This document shows, in pieces, positions 25,301 through 37,077 of a stretch of DNA of 64,000 bases. Under the pieces are notes generated by a model that was not told where the DNA came from, made no database searches, and saw only the letters and a program-made list of their open reading frames with translations. Origin of the DNA: Camellia lanceoleosa. Its lineage: Eukaryota; Streptophyta; Magnoliopsida; Ericales; Theaceae. Position 1 is the stretch's first letter. The number at the start of each line of letters is the position of its first letter. The stretch is from the NCBI GenBank assembly GCA_025200525.1, contig CM045758.1, positions 3,100,001 to 3,164,000 of the forward strand, read 5' to 3'. The translations under genes and the position numbers were made by a program.

Positions 25301-25556
25301 TACAACTTTTTGAAAAAATAAAAACTAATATTTACTATGTTTGGATATTGAAATTTAAAAATAAAAGTAAAATACTTATTTTATTGTATTTTTCTGTTTA
25401 CCAAGCATACGGGACAAATACATGGGCTTGCAAAATTCACTTTCATCTCATCCATGTTGAACCCAAGTCTTGTCTTGGCTCTTGAATCAAGTAGAGCACA
25501 CTACATATTTTGAACTTTCAAGAACTACTAGTGAGTGTGACACACGCAAAGCGCGC
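22382..25556. other. 3' UTR and downstream intergenic DNA of the ZFN-like gene
   Basis: The base mix up to about 23400 resembles transcribed sequence, so the 3' UTR probably lies here, but I cannot place a polyadenylation site. Open frames of 60-95 codons (for example 22994-23200 and 24085-24372) have no recognisable domain. From about 24900 the DNA is AT-rich. A Helitron-like CTAGTGAGTGTGACACACGC on the opposite strand begins at 25528 and is weak. Confidence 0.45.
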
Positions 25557-25712
25557 AAAGCACATATGCATTAATTAGTGTATCAACACTAGTTATGATA
25601 TTATTATTTATCTAATTCATTATACAAATTATAAATATCAAAAATTTCTTAAATTATGTCACATCATCAATTGGTACACTAGTTAGTGTACTAATTGGTG
25701 TATATAGTATTA
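25557..25712. repeat. Fourth copy of the TAATTAGTGTA repeat family
   Basis: It has the same block order as the 8730-9880 copies: GCATTAATTAGTGTATCA, GTTATGATATTATTATTT, then AATTGGTACACTAGTTAG and TACTAATTGGTGTATATAG. The ends are inverted relative to each other. Confidence 0.55.
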
Positions 25713-26748
25713 TTTTTAAAATAAATGTGAGATTTTATTGATTGCTATTTATTTTTATTTATTTATTTATTTTATTTATTTTTGTAAAAAGAGGAGGCGA
25801 TAAAGAATAGACATAAGAGTAAAATAAGAAATTAGAGTGTGGATCAAATTTTGAAATTTTAGTTGCCATCTCATTTGTGGAAAATTCCTCCCCAACAATT
25901 CTCACAAATGAGTTGGGAAGATAGAATGCACATAAGGAGAGTTTTGAGAAAACATTAGAAAGTTGGTCAACTTTTCAAATGTTGTTTGCAATGTCAGTCG
26001 GGAAGATTTGGAGGGGGGATAAGTTATGTAGGTGAATTATTTTTTTAAATAAGTTATCCAAAGGAGGTAAGAAAATTTATACATTTATATATTACTAAAA
26101 AATGAGGTTTTAAGAATTAGAGTTCTAAATATATAATTTTTTTATATATTGAAAAATAGTATAAAACATCTATTAGAACATATTCAATTTTTGTGTTAAA
26201 AAAAAAAAAAAAAAATTATCTTCGCCAAGACTTTTAAACACTTAAAATTTATGAATAAAAACTATCGGTCTCAACTCAATTAAAAAAAAAAAAAAAACCT
26301 CAATTTAGAATAAATAACCTATTTGAATAGTTTATATTTCAAAATTCAAGGTGCTATCAGTGAATAAAAAATATAAAAAATCATTCATTTCCTACTTTAT
26401 ATAAAATCTTAAAACTTCACATTTTATAACATTTTTATAAAACATATATACGGCTTTCTTAACTTTTTTTTCACAACATTTCATAACATAAATTACAAAA
26501 TGTCATAAATTTTCTTACTATAAAATATCATTACTTTTCTGACAAAAAAATATCACAGTTATTCCATTCGCAACTTGAGGGTGAACACCATATATTCATT
26601 ATTCTAGCTTTCCCACAAAGTGACATAACACAATATAAATATTTATAATTTTTATCGCAAAAAATCGTAACTTTCCTATAGTATGCACAATTTTAGGGGT
26701 TAATGTTTAGATATTTTACTTTTTAATTCATGTCATGATAATAAAAAA
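25713..26748. other. AT-rich intergenic DNA, no gene seen
   Basis: There are simple repeats (TTTA around 25745-25785; poly(A) near 26199-26215 and 26281-26297) and nothing coding. Confidence 0.5.
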
Positions 26749-27394
26749 AATGGGTAAATTACACTTTAATCTCCTGTGGTTTACCCAAAAAATACGGAGT
26801 CCTCTTATAGTTTCATTTGCAACACTTAAACCCCTGAATTTCATACCAAAGTGCAATTTTGGACAGATGTAACAGAAGTTAAAAAAAGTATAAATTACTC
26901 TCACTTCTTTCTCTAATTTTCTTTTTAATGTCATTATAAACTAAAATATTCTCTCATTTTTCTTTAAATTTTTTCTATTCCTCTTCTTCTTCTTCTTTTT
27001 CTCAACCCATGGCAAACCACACACCTCTTGTACCATCATCAAATACATGTCTCTCTCTAAAATTTAAACCCAAACAAATACTCATCTCTCCTCTCTAGAA
27101 TATAAACCCAAACAAACACTAATATTTCTGTCTTTAGAATTTAGACCCAAACAAACAATCCATAGTTGCAAACACCTATCAATCTCATCCCATCACCTCC
27201 ACTCAACCAACACCCATCACTACCCATTTTCTTCTTGCCACTACTTACTATCTCCTCTCTAATTTTTTTTCTTTCCTTTTTGCCATGGCTGTTGAATATA
27301 TATATAGATATGTATGTATTTATATATTCGTGGGTTGTGTGGAGTCTTTTTTTTTTGCCTAATTTGGCTGGGCAACCATGGTAGTTTCTATGCG

Positions 27395-27437
<43 letters not shown>

Positions 27438-28395
27438 CGAAAAAGAAAAAGAAAAAGAAAAGAAGGAAATGACAGAAACTGTTGCTAATGTAGCCAAAGA
27501 AAGAATTGATGGTAGTTTTAATTATGCATATATGATATGGAGTTTTCTTAAGTGTGCAAGTGCACACCATGTGCCATTTACATAAATGGTGTAAGTGTAA
27601 GGTGTAAGTATAAGTATAAGGTGTAAGTATAAGGTGTAAGTGTAAGGTGTAAGGTGTAAGTGGGTTGCATATGGTGTGCAACCTTAAAAAATGTGTAAGT
27701 ATAAAGTTTAATTTTTCACAAAAGGTGTAAGTATAAGGTGTAAGGTGTAAGTTGCACACCATAACCAAACCCATATGATATATATAATACATATTTACCT
27801 ATGCATAGTGTATATATATGTATGTGTGTGCATGGCTTTAATTTGAAAAAACATTTTGATTATGATCTACAAAATAGAGGCAGTGGGTGTGTGCGTTGAA
27901 ATTGAAAAATCTTTTTGGGTTGATTCTTTTAGCTAAAAGTAGAGGTACAAGTTGTGAGCTGGTGGAAGAGAAAGGAGAAAAGAAGGAAGAGAAAAAGTGA
28001 TCTTGTGATTAACTTTAATTTTTGGGTTGAGCTTGGCTAGCTTAATTTTAATTTATGGGTTAACTTTATTTGAGTTAAGAGAATAATAGACATAGATTTT
28101 AGAAGGGTAATAAAACAAAAATGAAAGGAAAAGATGGAGAAATTAGGGAAAGAGAGGGAAGCATTTTAGAGAGAGAACCAACTTTTTTGGTTTTCAAAAA
28201 AATTAGAAAGAAGAAGAAGCTAAGGAATTATCTAGTGTGGTTGAGGAGGGAAAATTTTGATTTTATGGTTGTGCAACACACGCTTTGTTGAAACAAACGA
28301 TTTCGTCCGAAATTGCACTTTGGTACGAAATTTAGGGATTTAAGTGTTACAAATAAAACAACAGAGGGGCTATAGTGATCCTGGTTCTTTCTCCT
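26749..28395. mobile_element. Non-coding element with long inverted repeats, right end truncated
   Basis: The left segment 26749-26890 starts GGGTAAATTACACTTTAATC and contains CATACCAAAGTGCAATTTTG. The right segment 28295-28385 contains the inverted match CGAAATTGCACTTTGGTACG and then TTTAAGTGTTACAAAT against left ATTTGCAACACTTAAA. About 90 bp are clearly inverted-repeated. The outermost right end is missing where gypsy sequence begins. GGGTAAATTAC ends also occur on the Mutator-type MITE at 34408. The interior holds purine/pyrimidine tracts, a 27-base poly(A) and a GTGTAAG array. Its open frames are translations of these. Confidence 0.6.
27570..27760. repeat. GTGTAAG/GTATAAG tandem array
   Basis: More than a dozen copies of the heptamer GTRTAAG occur, at spacing 6 to 20, most densely at 27588-27662 and 27724-27752. 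The array lies inside the non-coding inverted-repeat element. Confidence 0.8.
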
Positions 28396-30516
28396 TTGAT
28401 TGTTGTATCCGGACTTAGGTTTCGTGGAGTTGGTTGTTGTATATATCTTGTTGTCATCCTTTAGTTTCATATATTTGAGTTTTAAGATGTGTTGGGCAGG
28501 TTTCGAACAGGTTGGTTAAGCCTTGGTTCCATTTCTTGTTGCCCAGATTTTTGGTGATCCGCTCGAGCGGATCCCTTTGCGCTCGAGTAGGGTTTGCACA
28601 CTTCCAGCTTTTTGTGCCTCTACAAAAGTATTGTAGGGTTGTTTTTCACGCTCGAACGGAGTTCCTTACGCTCGAGCGGGTCGCGCTCGAGTGGTCCCTT
28701 TTGCGCTTGAGCAGGTGTTCATTATCTGTAAAAATTCTGGGAAAGGGTAATCTACGCTCGAGTGGGTTTCCCTTTGCGCTCGAGCGGGTATGTTTTGCAG
28801 TTGTGTCTTGGCGCTCGAGCGGGTCTAGTTTTTGTGCTTGACGCTCAAGCATCTTATTCTCTGCTCAAGCGGGCTAGTCGTATATTAGAGGGCAGCTGGG
28901 TGATTTTAAATCACTTTTCACACTTTCTTTCTCTCTCTTACTTTTTCAAAATCTCCATTGGAGAGCTCTTCTCTCTAAAAACACAAGTTCTCTCTAGGGT
29001 TTGATCTAGTAGGAGTGATCTTCTATCCTTGGGCCTTTGTAAAAAGTGTGGAGATTGTTGAAGGCTACATTTTGATCCGAAAACATTGGGGTTTGGAGCA
29101 TTTCGAATTTCTTCATCTTCTTCCTTTGAGCTCCGAATTTGAGGTAGGGATAACTACTCATTTTTATGAGCTTTGACATAAATGTTGAGCCTTTTGTATA
29201 GATGGTTTGATTTGGGAACTTAGGGTTTGAGAGGTGTTATATTGGAAAGGGGGGTTTTGTTCTTTTGATTCAAACATATCTAAAAAGGGGATTATTGATG
29301 TTGTTGATAATATTTGGACCTTTCGGTCAATATTGAGAAATGAGGGAGAAAGCCCTAATTTGTTGTATAAATTAATTGGTATAATTAATTTGGAAAATTG
29401 TGGATATGTGAAATTGAGTTGGGAATAATGAAATTGGCTCATTATGAGATAGAATGGTGGAGTTGGAATTGTTAATCACTCACCTGTGAAAATTACTGAT
29501 AATTTATCTATTGGATGTAATTATTATCTGTTTAGAAGTAATTGCTTTGGGCTATCGGTGGATGATAGTTTTGATTGTTGTAGACACTGCATGATGATTA
29601 GGCAAACTAAAACTAATCAATTGAGTAGGTCATCAAATATGACGGCTGGATTAATACATCGAATTTGTGTATTAACTGAACATGTTTATGATAAACGTTT
29701 ATATGCATTGTGTTGTGTGGGAGGAGATAGGGGATATACTCCACGGTTTAGGAGGAGATAAGGGATGGACTCTTAAACTGGATATTATTTGGGAGGAGAT
29801 AGGGGATGGACTCCATTGATACAGCAAATATGTGTATCCATTGAAGTATTGATACAACAAATATGTGTATCTATTGTGAAGTATGGAAGTGTTTTATGTG
29901 ATATTGATATAGCAAATATGTGTATCTATTGTGAAGTATGGTAGTATTGTTGTTATGAGCTGTGGTCTCATGGGAATTGTTTGGCCAGGTTCTGAGCCAT
30001 ATTTATGAATCAAAAACTGATTAAGTAAAGGAAAGAGGAATGAAACATGGACATATTTGTCATGTAATTGAAATGGATTATGAAATGAATTATGTGGGTT
30101 AAACATTTATCAAATGCTAATGTTTTAGTCTTTGCTCATATTATTTTTAGCATATCTCTACTGGATATTGGCTCACCCTATATGGGACATCATTTTCAGG
30201 TTCAGGTATTATGCCACCTCCGAGGTCTTAGCTTGGATGGTTGTGGGAGTTGAAGACTCTCTTGTTTATTTTTGTGATTATTTTGTGTATTACATGTAAA
30301 TCAAGCCAATGGCTTATTTTGTATTTTGAGTTAGTCCTCTCTTTTTGTAACCAAGTGTTGGCTTGGAAAGTTGTAAGCCCGTGGGGCATTTACTTTTGAT
30401 GTCAACATGTAATACTTTTGTGATGAATACTCTGATGAATGAAATTATTCTTTATTCTCTTATGTCTAAACATGTCAAGATTGTATGATTTATGGGTTTA
30501 TTTTGAGGGCGTGACA
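28396..30516 (+). repeat. 5' LTR of the gypsy element (left edge approximate)
   Basis: The right edge ends GTGACA at 30516, four bases before the PBS. A TATA-like TATATTAG at about 28880 precedes a pyrimidine-rich leader-like region (28917-28990). Internal repeats are the CGCTCGAGCG array (28557-28875), three copies of GGAGGAGATARGGGATGGAC between 29719 and 29810, and three copies of a GATAYARCAAATATGTGTAT block between 29817 and 29930. Confidence 0.7.
28557..28875. repeat. Array of about 11 CGCTCGAGCG palindromes in the gypsy LTR
   Basis: The perfect decamer palindrome CGCTCGAGCG or single-base variants (CGCTCGAGTA, CGCTCGAACG, CGCTCGAGTG, CGCTTGAGCA, CGCTCAAGCA) occur near 28560, 28581, 28650, 28670, 28682, 28704, 28755, 28777, 28811, 28841 and 28863. 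Most variants are CpG to TpG/CpA changes, which fits methylation-driven decay. Confidence 0.85.
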
Positions 30517-30519
30517 ACT

Positions 30520-30531
30520 TGGTATCAAAGC
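30520..30531 (+). other. Primer binding site, initiator Met tRNA type
   Basis: TGGTATCAAAGC differs at one base from the usual plant tRNA-iMet complement TGGTATCAGAGC. It lies just after the LTR end CA at 30516 and fixes the LTR boundary and orientation. Confidence 0.85.
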
Positions 30532-30964
30532 GTACCTGGTTTGAATACTTTGGGTACGTGGGAAGTGATTAGTATCACAATGGGTTTGTCTCGCTTGTTA
30601 GAGACTTAGACGTAATGTTGTATACTTATGTGATAACATGTTTTATATGACTATATGGGTATGAGATTTGGTTTCTAGGATGTTGATCGGATCCTTGGGT
30701 TTCTGTGAGTCTTGTTGGAAAAGCAATTGATCAATGTTGTTTCTAACTGGAACTCTAGTAACGCCACGGGACTATCATTATTCGGAAATGAAGTTTGTAA
30801 GTGCTTATGTGATTATGTGCTTACGTGGAGTGAATTACTGTTGTCTATGCATTAGGACGCGAGTGTTATAGCTTCGGCACATTTGTAAATGTGCTAATGT
30901 TTTTCATTACCTTTATTAGGATGTTAGGATAAGGATGTGGTGGTAGGCGAGGTAGGCCTAGGAA

Positions 30965-31925
30965 GCAGGAGATGCCTATACCGGATGAGATTCCGGAGCA
31001 GTAGGAGGGTGTTGGTTAGGCCAATGTGGCCGAGCTAGTAGGTCAGTAGGCCATGGGTGTCTTAGCCTGCGAGATGGCAGGAGGTTTGAGGGAATCCTTG
31101 GGCATTCTCAGAGCTGAGAATCAGGTCCAGGCCCATGTTGCTGAGGCAGGGCCTTCCTTTCTGAAGAGAGAGTTCTTCCGGTCTAACCCGGATGAGTTTG
31201 TGGGTGATCCAAAAGAGCCACTTAAAGCGGATGAATGGCTCGAACAGATGACGAAGACGTTTGAAATGCTTGCCATCGAGGACGGGGCTTTGAAGGTGAC
31301 CTTGGCATTTTTCTAGTTGAAGGGAGATACGGGTCAGTGGTGGAAGTTCATGAGAGGTCGTGTAGGGGGGACTTGGGAGGCTTTTGTGGATGCTTTCTAG
31401 GAGAAGTTCCTGTCTCCAGGTGTCAGGGAGAGGCCGAGGACGATTCTCATTCAGCAGCTGAGTTTATCAGTGGCCGAGTTTGAGGCCGCATTTACCAATT
31501 TATCCAGGTTCGTACCTGAGCTTGTGGCGTCTGAAGAACGCCGTTGCATTGAGTTTGAGAGGAAGTTGAGGCACGGTCTCAAGATGAGAGTTGGAGGTTC
31601 TATGACCCGGGATTATGGGCGCCTTGTAGATGCTGCGGCTCATATGGAGATTATGATGCAGGAGGAGGAGGAGAGACAGAGGGGCTCCAAGAGGAGTCAG
31701 GATGGTCAGGGGAACGGTAGGAGGCAGAGGGGTCCAAACCCTCAGCGATCTAGGGTGCATTTGCTAGATTGACCTTTCCAGTCGAGTCGAGCTCTGGGAG
31801 AGGCGAACAGGAGACATTACCTGTTACAAATGTGGTCAGCTGGCCACAAGTCTCCAGCTTGCCCGCAGAGAGGAGGAGAGCAGAGAGCAGCTTCATCTTC
31901 GGCTCGACCTCAGAGCCAGAGTCAG
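30965..31925 (+). pseudogene. Gypsy gag remnant
   Basis: Frames at 31053-31316 and 31470-31772 carry gag capsid-type sequence: FLKREFFRSNPDEFVGDPKE, then ADEWLEQMTKTFEML and LKGDTGQWW. A zinc-knuckle remnant (CYKCGQ, then GHKSPACP in another frame) lies near 31820-31865. In-frame stops stand at about 31314 and 31398, and the knuckle is frameshifted. It would have encoded the structural gag protein of the retrotransposon particle and is not functional as it stands. Confidence 0.85.
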
Positions 31926-32135
31926 GGTAGAGGTTAGCCGCTCTCTTGTTACCCAGGTGGTCGGGGGGCACAAGAGATTTTTGCCAGCTTGAGTGGCACA
32001 TCCGTGCATCTGGGCAGCGAGTTTTCACCAGCTCGGTCGATTCGAGCCTCGAGGCCAATCGAGGGCTCCATCGTCCCAGGTTGTGATCTTTTTGCTCCGA
32101 GAGGTGAGCAGGTAGATTAGGGGCCTATAGGGCAT

Positions 32136-32456
32136 GTGTATGCTGTTACCATGCAGGATTTAGTACCGGCTCCATCTGTTGTAAGAGGTACCTTTTTGTT
32201 TTGCAACTCGGTTGCTAATGTGTTGATTGATACGGGTGCATTCCATTCCTTTATATCTGCTGCATTTGCATCTATTTTGGGTTTGGAGTTGGCGCAGTTA
32301 GCATCTTCTATTTGTGTTATGTTACTTGTTAGGGGTGAGTTAATTTTGAAACAGGGGTGTTGGCGCTGTGATATAGAGGTCGTCGACCGCCGACTTCCAT
32401 TTTCTTTTGTAGTTATGGTTATGTCGGGTTTTGATGTGATTTTGGGTATGGACTAG
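32136..32456 (+). pseudogene. Gypsy aspartic protease segment
   Basis: An open segment of about 107 codons contains the retropepsin active-site motif LIDTGAFHSFIS and the second conserved patch GFDVILGMD. The catalytic Asp-Thr-Gly is intact. The frame stops at 32457, where the family normally continues with a Trp (WL), so the Trp codon has probably become TAG. Confidence 0.85.
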
Positions 32457-32479
32457 TTATCGTCATATCGAGCTGTTAT

Positions 32480-33310
32480 TGATTGTTACCGCTAGAGGGT
32501 CACAGTATGTACCTTGAGCGGGGATTGTTTCCATTTCTTGGGGGATCGGGTTGGTAGTGTGTTGCCACCGGTGTACGATCCGCGAGGGCAGAGTGAGCTT
32601 AGTAGTCTCCTCACTAGCTTTATGAGTAGTGAGTGTGATGAGACCTAGACTGTGTTGTCGAGAGTGGTTTGTGAGTGCTCGGACGTCTTCCCTGAGGATC
32701 TTGTGAGTTTGCCACCTCATCGAGAGATCGAGTTCTCTATTGATTTAATACCCGGCACGACGCCAATTTCTATGGCACCTTACCATTTTGCCCTAGCCGA
32801 GTTGAGTGAGTTGAAGATTTAACTCTAGGAGTTGCTGGATAAAGGCTTTATTCGCCCTAGTGTTTCGCCGTGGAGAGCACCGGCCCTCTTTGCTTAAAAG
32901 AAAGATGGTACCTTGAGACTTTGTATCGATTACTGGAAGTTGAATCGGGCTGCGGTTAAGAATAAGACCCTATGCCTCGTATAGATGATCTGTTTGACCA
33001 GTTGAAAAGGTCCTGTTGTTTCTTTAAGATAGACTTGAGATCGTGTTACCATTAGTTGAGGGTCAGGGAGGAGGATATTCCAAAGACGGCATTCTGTACG
33101 CGGTATGGCCATTATGAGTTTCTGGTGATGCCATTTGGGCTCACCAATGCACCAGCAGTATTTATGAATTTGATGAACCGGATAATCCGAGAATTCTTAG
33201 ATCGTTTTGTAGTCGTTTTCGTGGACGACATTTTGATTTATTCGCCTTCGAAGGAGGAGGACGAGGAACACTTGAGAGTGGTGCTTGAGTTGCTTAGAGC
33301 CCATAGGAAC
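32480..33310 (+). pseudogene. Gypsy reverse transcriptase remnant, truncated
   Basis: RT blocks are readable across frames: KKDGTLRLCIDYWKLN near 32900-32945, then an open segment at 33056-33310 with [19 protein letters not shown] and the catalytic FVDDILIYS. Stops occur at about 32820, 32896 and around 33055. The sequence ends at RAHRN, before the rest of the RT connection domain, marking the truncation point. Confidence 0.88.
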
Positions 33311-34407
33311 GTTTGAAGCACAAGATTGGATCTCAAAATTCTTAATAAATATACAAATAAACTGCTTTGTTTTCAATTCAGAATACTCTTTATATATATA
33401 TATAATGAAAACCAATTGTAGATGGGGTCATTTGGATCCATTCGAGGAACAAAAACTCAATATACATATTTTTTTACTTAGAAAAATGTTTGGTGGCTAC
33501 AATTTCTGTGGCTCAAATGGCCTGAAACTGTCAAAACGACGTCGTTTTGGCTTGTTTTGCACCCAAAACGACGTCGCTTTGGCAATTTCGAGTCATTCGA
33601 GCTACAAAATTTGTGGTCACCTAACATTGCTGTTTTACTTAATTCTTATTTAATAGTTAATTTCAATTACATTATTGAACGTCATGTAATTTGTATACAG
33701 ATTAGATTTAATATGTGATACTTCAATAAAAGTTTAGTTAATTTCTTATAAACAAAATTATTATTCAACTATGTTTGTGTTGAAATTATAAACACATTAC
33801 ATGTTAATAATCAAAGTTTTAAAACTTAATTTAAATAAATATGTTTTATGTATTTAGACCAAAATCATAGGTAAGAATTTTTTTTGTTTGATTATAGAAT
33901 TTTATATTCATGTGTCATTCTTGAAAAGAAATATTCATGCCATCCACGTTCTATGCTTAAGACTTTTTATTTAAAAGAAATGATTATATTATCATACAAA
34001 GATGTTTAAAAAAAAGTGATGCTATTTTTATTTATTTATTTATTTATTTAGTAGCTTCAAAATACAAAGGTTGTGGAAATTTATAGGTTATAGACACAAA
34101 GCAAAACCAAAAACAAAAAATAAAAAAAAATAGAAAGGTGATCCTTATTTTTTAATTAAATAGCGTTAGAATACAACAACCGTTAAAAATTATAGATAGT
34201 AGACACAAAAATAGAGTTAAAATTTGTATAATAAGATTACATAAATACTTATTTTTTAACTACACAAAATTTAAAATTTAAAAAACTATAAGTGACATTT
34301 AACTCTTATATAATTTTTAATTTACTACCTCAGTTCTTATTTTTTATTTTTTTTATTTACAAATTTTAAAAAATTATTGTGGCATTTCACTCTTATCTAA
34401 TTTTTAA
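33311..34407. other. AT-rich intergenic DNA with a GACGTC palindrome pair
   Basis: No gene is recognised. CAAAACGACGTCGTTTTG at 33532-33549 is a perfect 18-bp palindrome. A near-palindromic copy, CCAAAACGACGTCGCTTTGG, follows at 33563-33582. The remainder is AT-rich, with a TTTA microsatellite near 34028-34050. Confidence 0.55.
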
Positions 34408-34752
34408 GGGTAAATTACAAACACACCCTCTGAGATTTACTTAAATTACAATTTACCCCTTGTAGTTCTAGAAATTACATTATGCCCCCTAAGGTTTCTA
34501 ATTTCATAATAAATAGGTCATTTTATTAATAAATCATAAAGTTAATTAACAGTTTTAATAATATGAAAATTTTATTTCAATTAATAATTCAGATAATTTT
34601 ATTATTGTATAGGTGAATAGTTAGAAATTTTATTTTTTCAATTAATTCTGTTTAATAAAAAAATCTAACATAGAGGGATTTGTAATTTTCCAAACCATAG
34701 AGGGCAATTTATATTTTAAGTAAACCTCAGGAGGTGTATTTGTAATTTACCC
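34408..34752. mobile_element. Mutator-type MITE, 345 bp
   Basis: Perfect 9-bp target duplications AATTTTTAA lie at 34399-34407 and 34753-34761. Long inverted ends start GGGTAAATTACAAAYACACC on both strands and extend to about 50 bp with few mismatches. It has no coding capacity. A diverged relative lies at about 11190-11505. Confidence 0.85.
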
Positions 34753-35753
34753 AATTTTTAAACTTCTACTCTCTCCAGTTCTTCTATTATTAGAGTTATA
34801 TTAGTTTTTATTTTTATTTTTATCAAGTTTATTTTATTTTATTTTTGAATTTTTAAATTTCAACTTGATTTTTTTCCAATCTTCATTTGATATTTACTAA
34901 ATTTCTCTCTGCCCAATTTTTCTAGGATTTATCTAAGTTTCTCTTTCTATATGCTTATAATTTATCTTTAAATTTACACTTGATTTTTTTTTAATCTTTA
35001 TCTTATTTTTATAGGGTCCACTCTTGCTCTTGATTTTTAATTAAATTTATTCTTTTTCTATGATTTATTTGATTTTCACTTTCTATATTCTTATAGTTTA
35101 TCTTCAAATTCAAACTTCATTTATTTTTATCTTTATCTTATATTTATAGAATGTCATTCTTACCTTTCCTTTTTAGTTGAGATCAATCAAATCTATTATT
35201 TAAGTACTTGTTTGCACCCATTTTTTGTAATTCTTTTGTCGACAAGGAGTGAAAAGTTGCTTATGACATGTGGCAAAGAAGCTTGAAGATGTTTTACTTA
35301 CTGGGCCAAAGTATGTGCAATGTGGTGAAGGCAGTCAGTGGATCAGTTACAAGCAGTTAAATGATGGGTCAATTTTCAAAAGACATTTAGTGCTTGTAAA
35401 TGGCAAGATGACCTATCAATATGGGTCAATAATTCATGAGGAACACATAGCAGTGCTTGGGAAAATTAGTCTTGCCTTAGAAAGAAAAGGTAGGGCAATG
35501 AACCATAAATTGTTTTTTTGTCGATTGTGGTCTGTCGACTATGGCATGTCGACTATGGCCAAATTTAAATTGATTGTGGCATGTCAACTATGGCCAAATC
35601 TAATTTTATTAATTGTGGCCTGTGAATTTTGATCTGTTGATTTGAACCCTAGATTATTTTTAATATAAAGTTATGGACATATATATTTATATTTTATATT
35701 ATTATTATTATCATTATTGTTTTTGTTTGTTTTATTGTAATGTAGGTTGTTTG
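34753..35753. other. AT-rich intergenic DNA with one unassigned open frame
   Basis: The stretch up to 35240 is T-rich and non-coding. A more balanced patch at 35230-35630 holds the open frame described separately. From 35640 to the start of the copia LTR the DNA is AT-rich again. Confidence 0.5.
35270..35632 (+). other. Unassigned 120-codon open frame, possible exon or gene fragment
   Basis: The first 80 codons (MAKKLEDVLLTGPKYVQCGE onward, to about LALERKGRAMNH) look like real protein: a balanced composition, no low complexity, and better base composition than the flanks. The last 40 codons are repetitive (a GTCGACTATGGC-type repeat, 35520-35590) and probably not coding. The open frame extends upstream of the ATG for only a short way. 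I do not recognise a family. It could be an exon of a decayed gene or captured sequence. No neighbour supports a function. Confidence 0.3.
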
Positions 35754-36706
35754 TGTTGGACAATCTTCACTGTATTTAAATAGATTAAATTCTATTATGT
35801 ATTAAACAACTAGAATAAAAAGAAATAAAGGAAACGAGAGAAAAATGTTTGATTACAAAAAATCAAACTAGAAATAGAATTAAATAAATAAAAATAGATT
35901 TTATTTTGTCACCAAAACAAAATTAAAATATGATTTAAATAAATAATAATAAAACAGAAAATAAATAAATAACTTACTTGATTAATATGTTGAATATTAT
36001 TCTGATCAAGTCTAGTGTTTGACACTATGTCCTCAAGACAGATTCGTCCTCTCCTCGGTGCTTTCAGAATATGGACGTCTATCTCCCAGGATGAAATGAT
36101 CAACTATAAACAATAGCAGCACTACAAATTGTTTGTCTAACGAACACACTAAGTGTTTATACTCTTTCACAGAAGAAAATAATGCAGCAATATGAAGAGA
36201 ATGTTTGTAGAATTATGAAGGACGAAAATTAGAGTTTTTAAAATCCAAATGAGGGCTGTCCTATTTATAGATGGATTGGTGGCTACAGGTTTTGAATTAA
36301 ACAGGTGCAAACCTATTTGAACAGGTATGAAACCTGTTTGGTTTTGAATTTAAACAGATTTGAATATGTTGGGTTCAAAATTCAAATAGATACAAAACGG
36401 GAAGGGCCCTGTTTGGGTGTACAGTAAAACTGGACCAGTTTATTTCTAGAATTAAATTGAATTCTGGATTTTATTTTTACCAAAAAATAAATTCAAATGT
36501 TTGTGACCCAAAAAGATAGGTATTAGGCCGGACAAGCCCAACCCAACCTCATACTACGCCCAAGCCGAACCCGGACGGACGGCGGCGGTCGCGCGCGCGT
36601 GTAGTGATTTTTGGGTCCAATGGGTTTGGCCCATTCTGCCCATAAGCTCCCTTTCTAAAACACTTGGGTACCCCTTGGGATACACCCCAAGTTCCAATCC
36701 TATGCC
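35754..36706 (-). repeat. Copia A left (3') LTR, first part
   Basis: It matches 46724-47679 closely along its whole length. It begins TGTTGGACAATCTTCA. A minus-strand TATA box, CTATAAATAG, lies at 36261-36270. The LTR resumes at 42103 after the inserted element. Without the insertion the LTR is about 1,243 bp. Confidence 0.88.
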
Positions 36707-37077
36707 TGTAGACACCCCATTTTTGACCGACCTTAAGACTCAGACGTCACCGATTGAGCGCTCGGTGATGTTGCATACTGTGCTCGCTCGTGAAGTCTCG
36801 AGTCATGCGGCCGCCTCGCCTCCCAAGCCCGAACTCTTTCGTGCCTTGTCTCTTGCCATGCAACTGCACTGTTTTCTCTGTTTTCTTTCCTGAGGGAAGG
36901 GAGTGATCCCGTAGAATATCTCCCAGTGGCCGTGAGCTACTTTTTGTGGCCGTAGGCCATTTTGCCCTTTTCGAGTCGGTTTTTGGAGCCGTCAGGCCAT
37001 GTGCCTCGGTTCGGGACCGCCCAACCATCTCCGATTTCTCCGGTTTTCGGCATGCATCTCATTTGCTCCCATTTAAG

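Larger units (their letters stand above)
28396..33310 (+). mobile_element. Decayed Ty3-gypsy retrotransposon, 3' truncated
   Basis: The order is 5' LTR, PBS, gag, protease and reverse transcriptase, as in Ty3-gypsy pol. The frame is broken by many stops and shifts (stops in gag near 31314 and 31398, a shift within the zinc knuckle near 31835, several stops in RT). Sequence stops abruptly at about 33310, just after the RT active site, so the rest of RT, RNase H, integrase and the 3' LTR are absent. The left LTR boundary cannot be fixed, because no second LTR is present for comparison. Confidence 0.9.

Noticed and set aside
25528..25557. Helitron terminus on the minus strand (CTAGT next to GTGTGACACAC)
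   Set aside because: No proper hairpin at the usual distance and no second supporting feature.
27141..27792. Minus-strand frames of 118 and 134 codons
   Set aside because: Composed of poly-Phe from a poly(A) tract and the GTGTAAG array; low complexity only.
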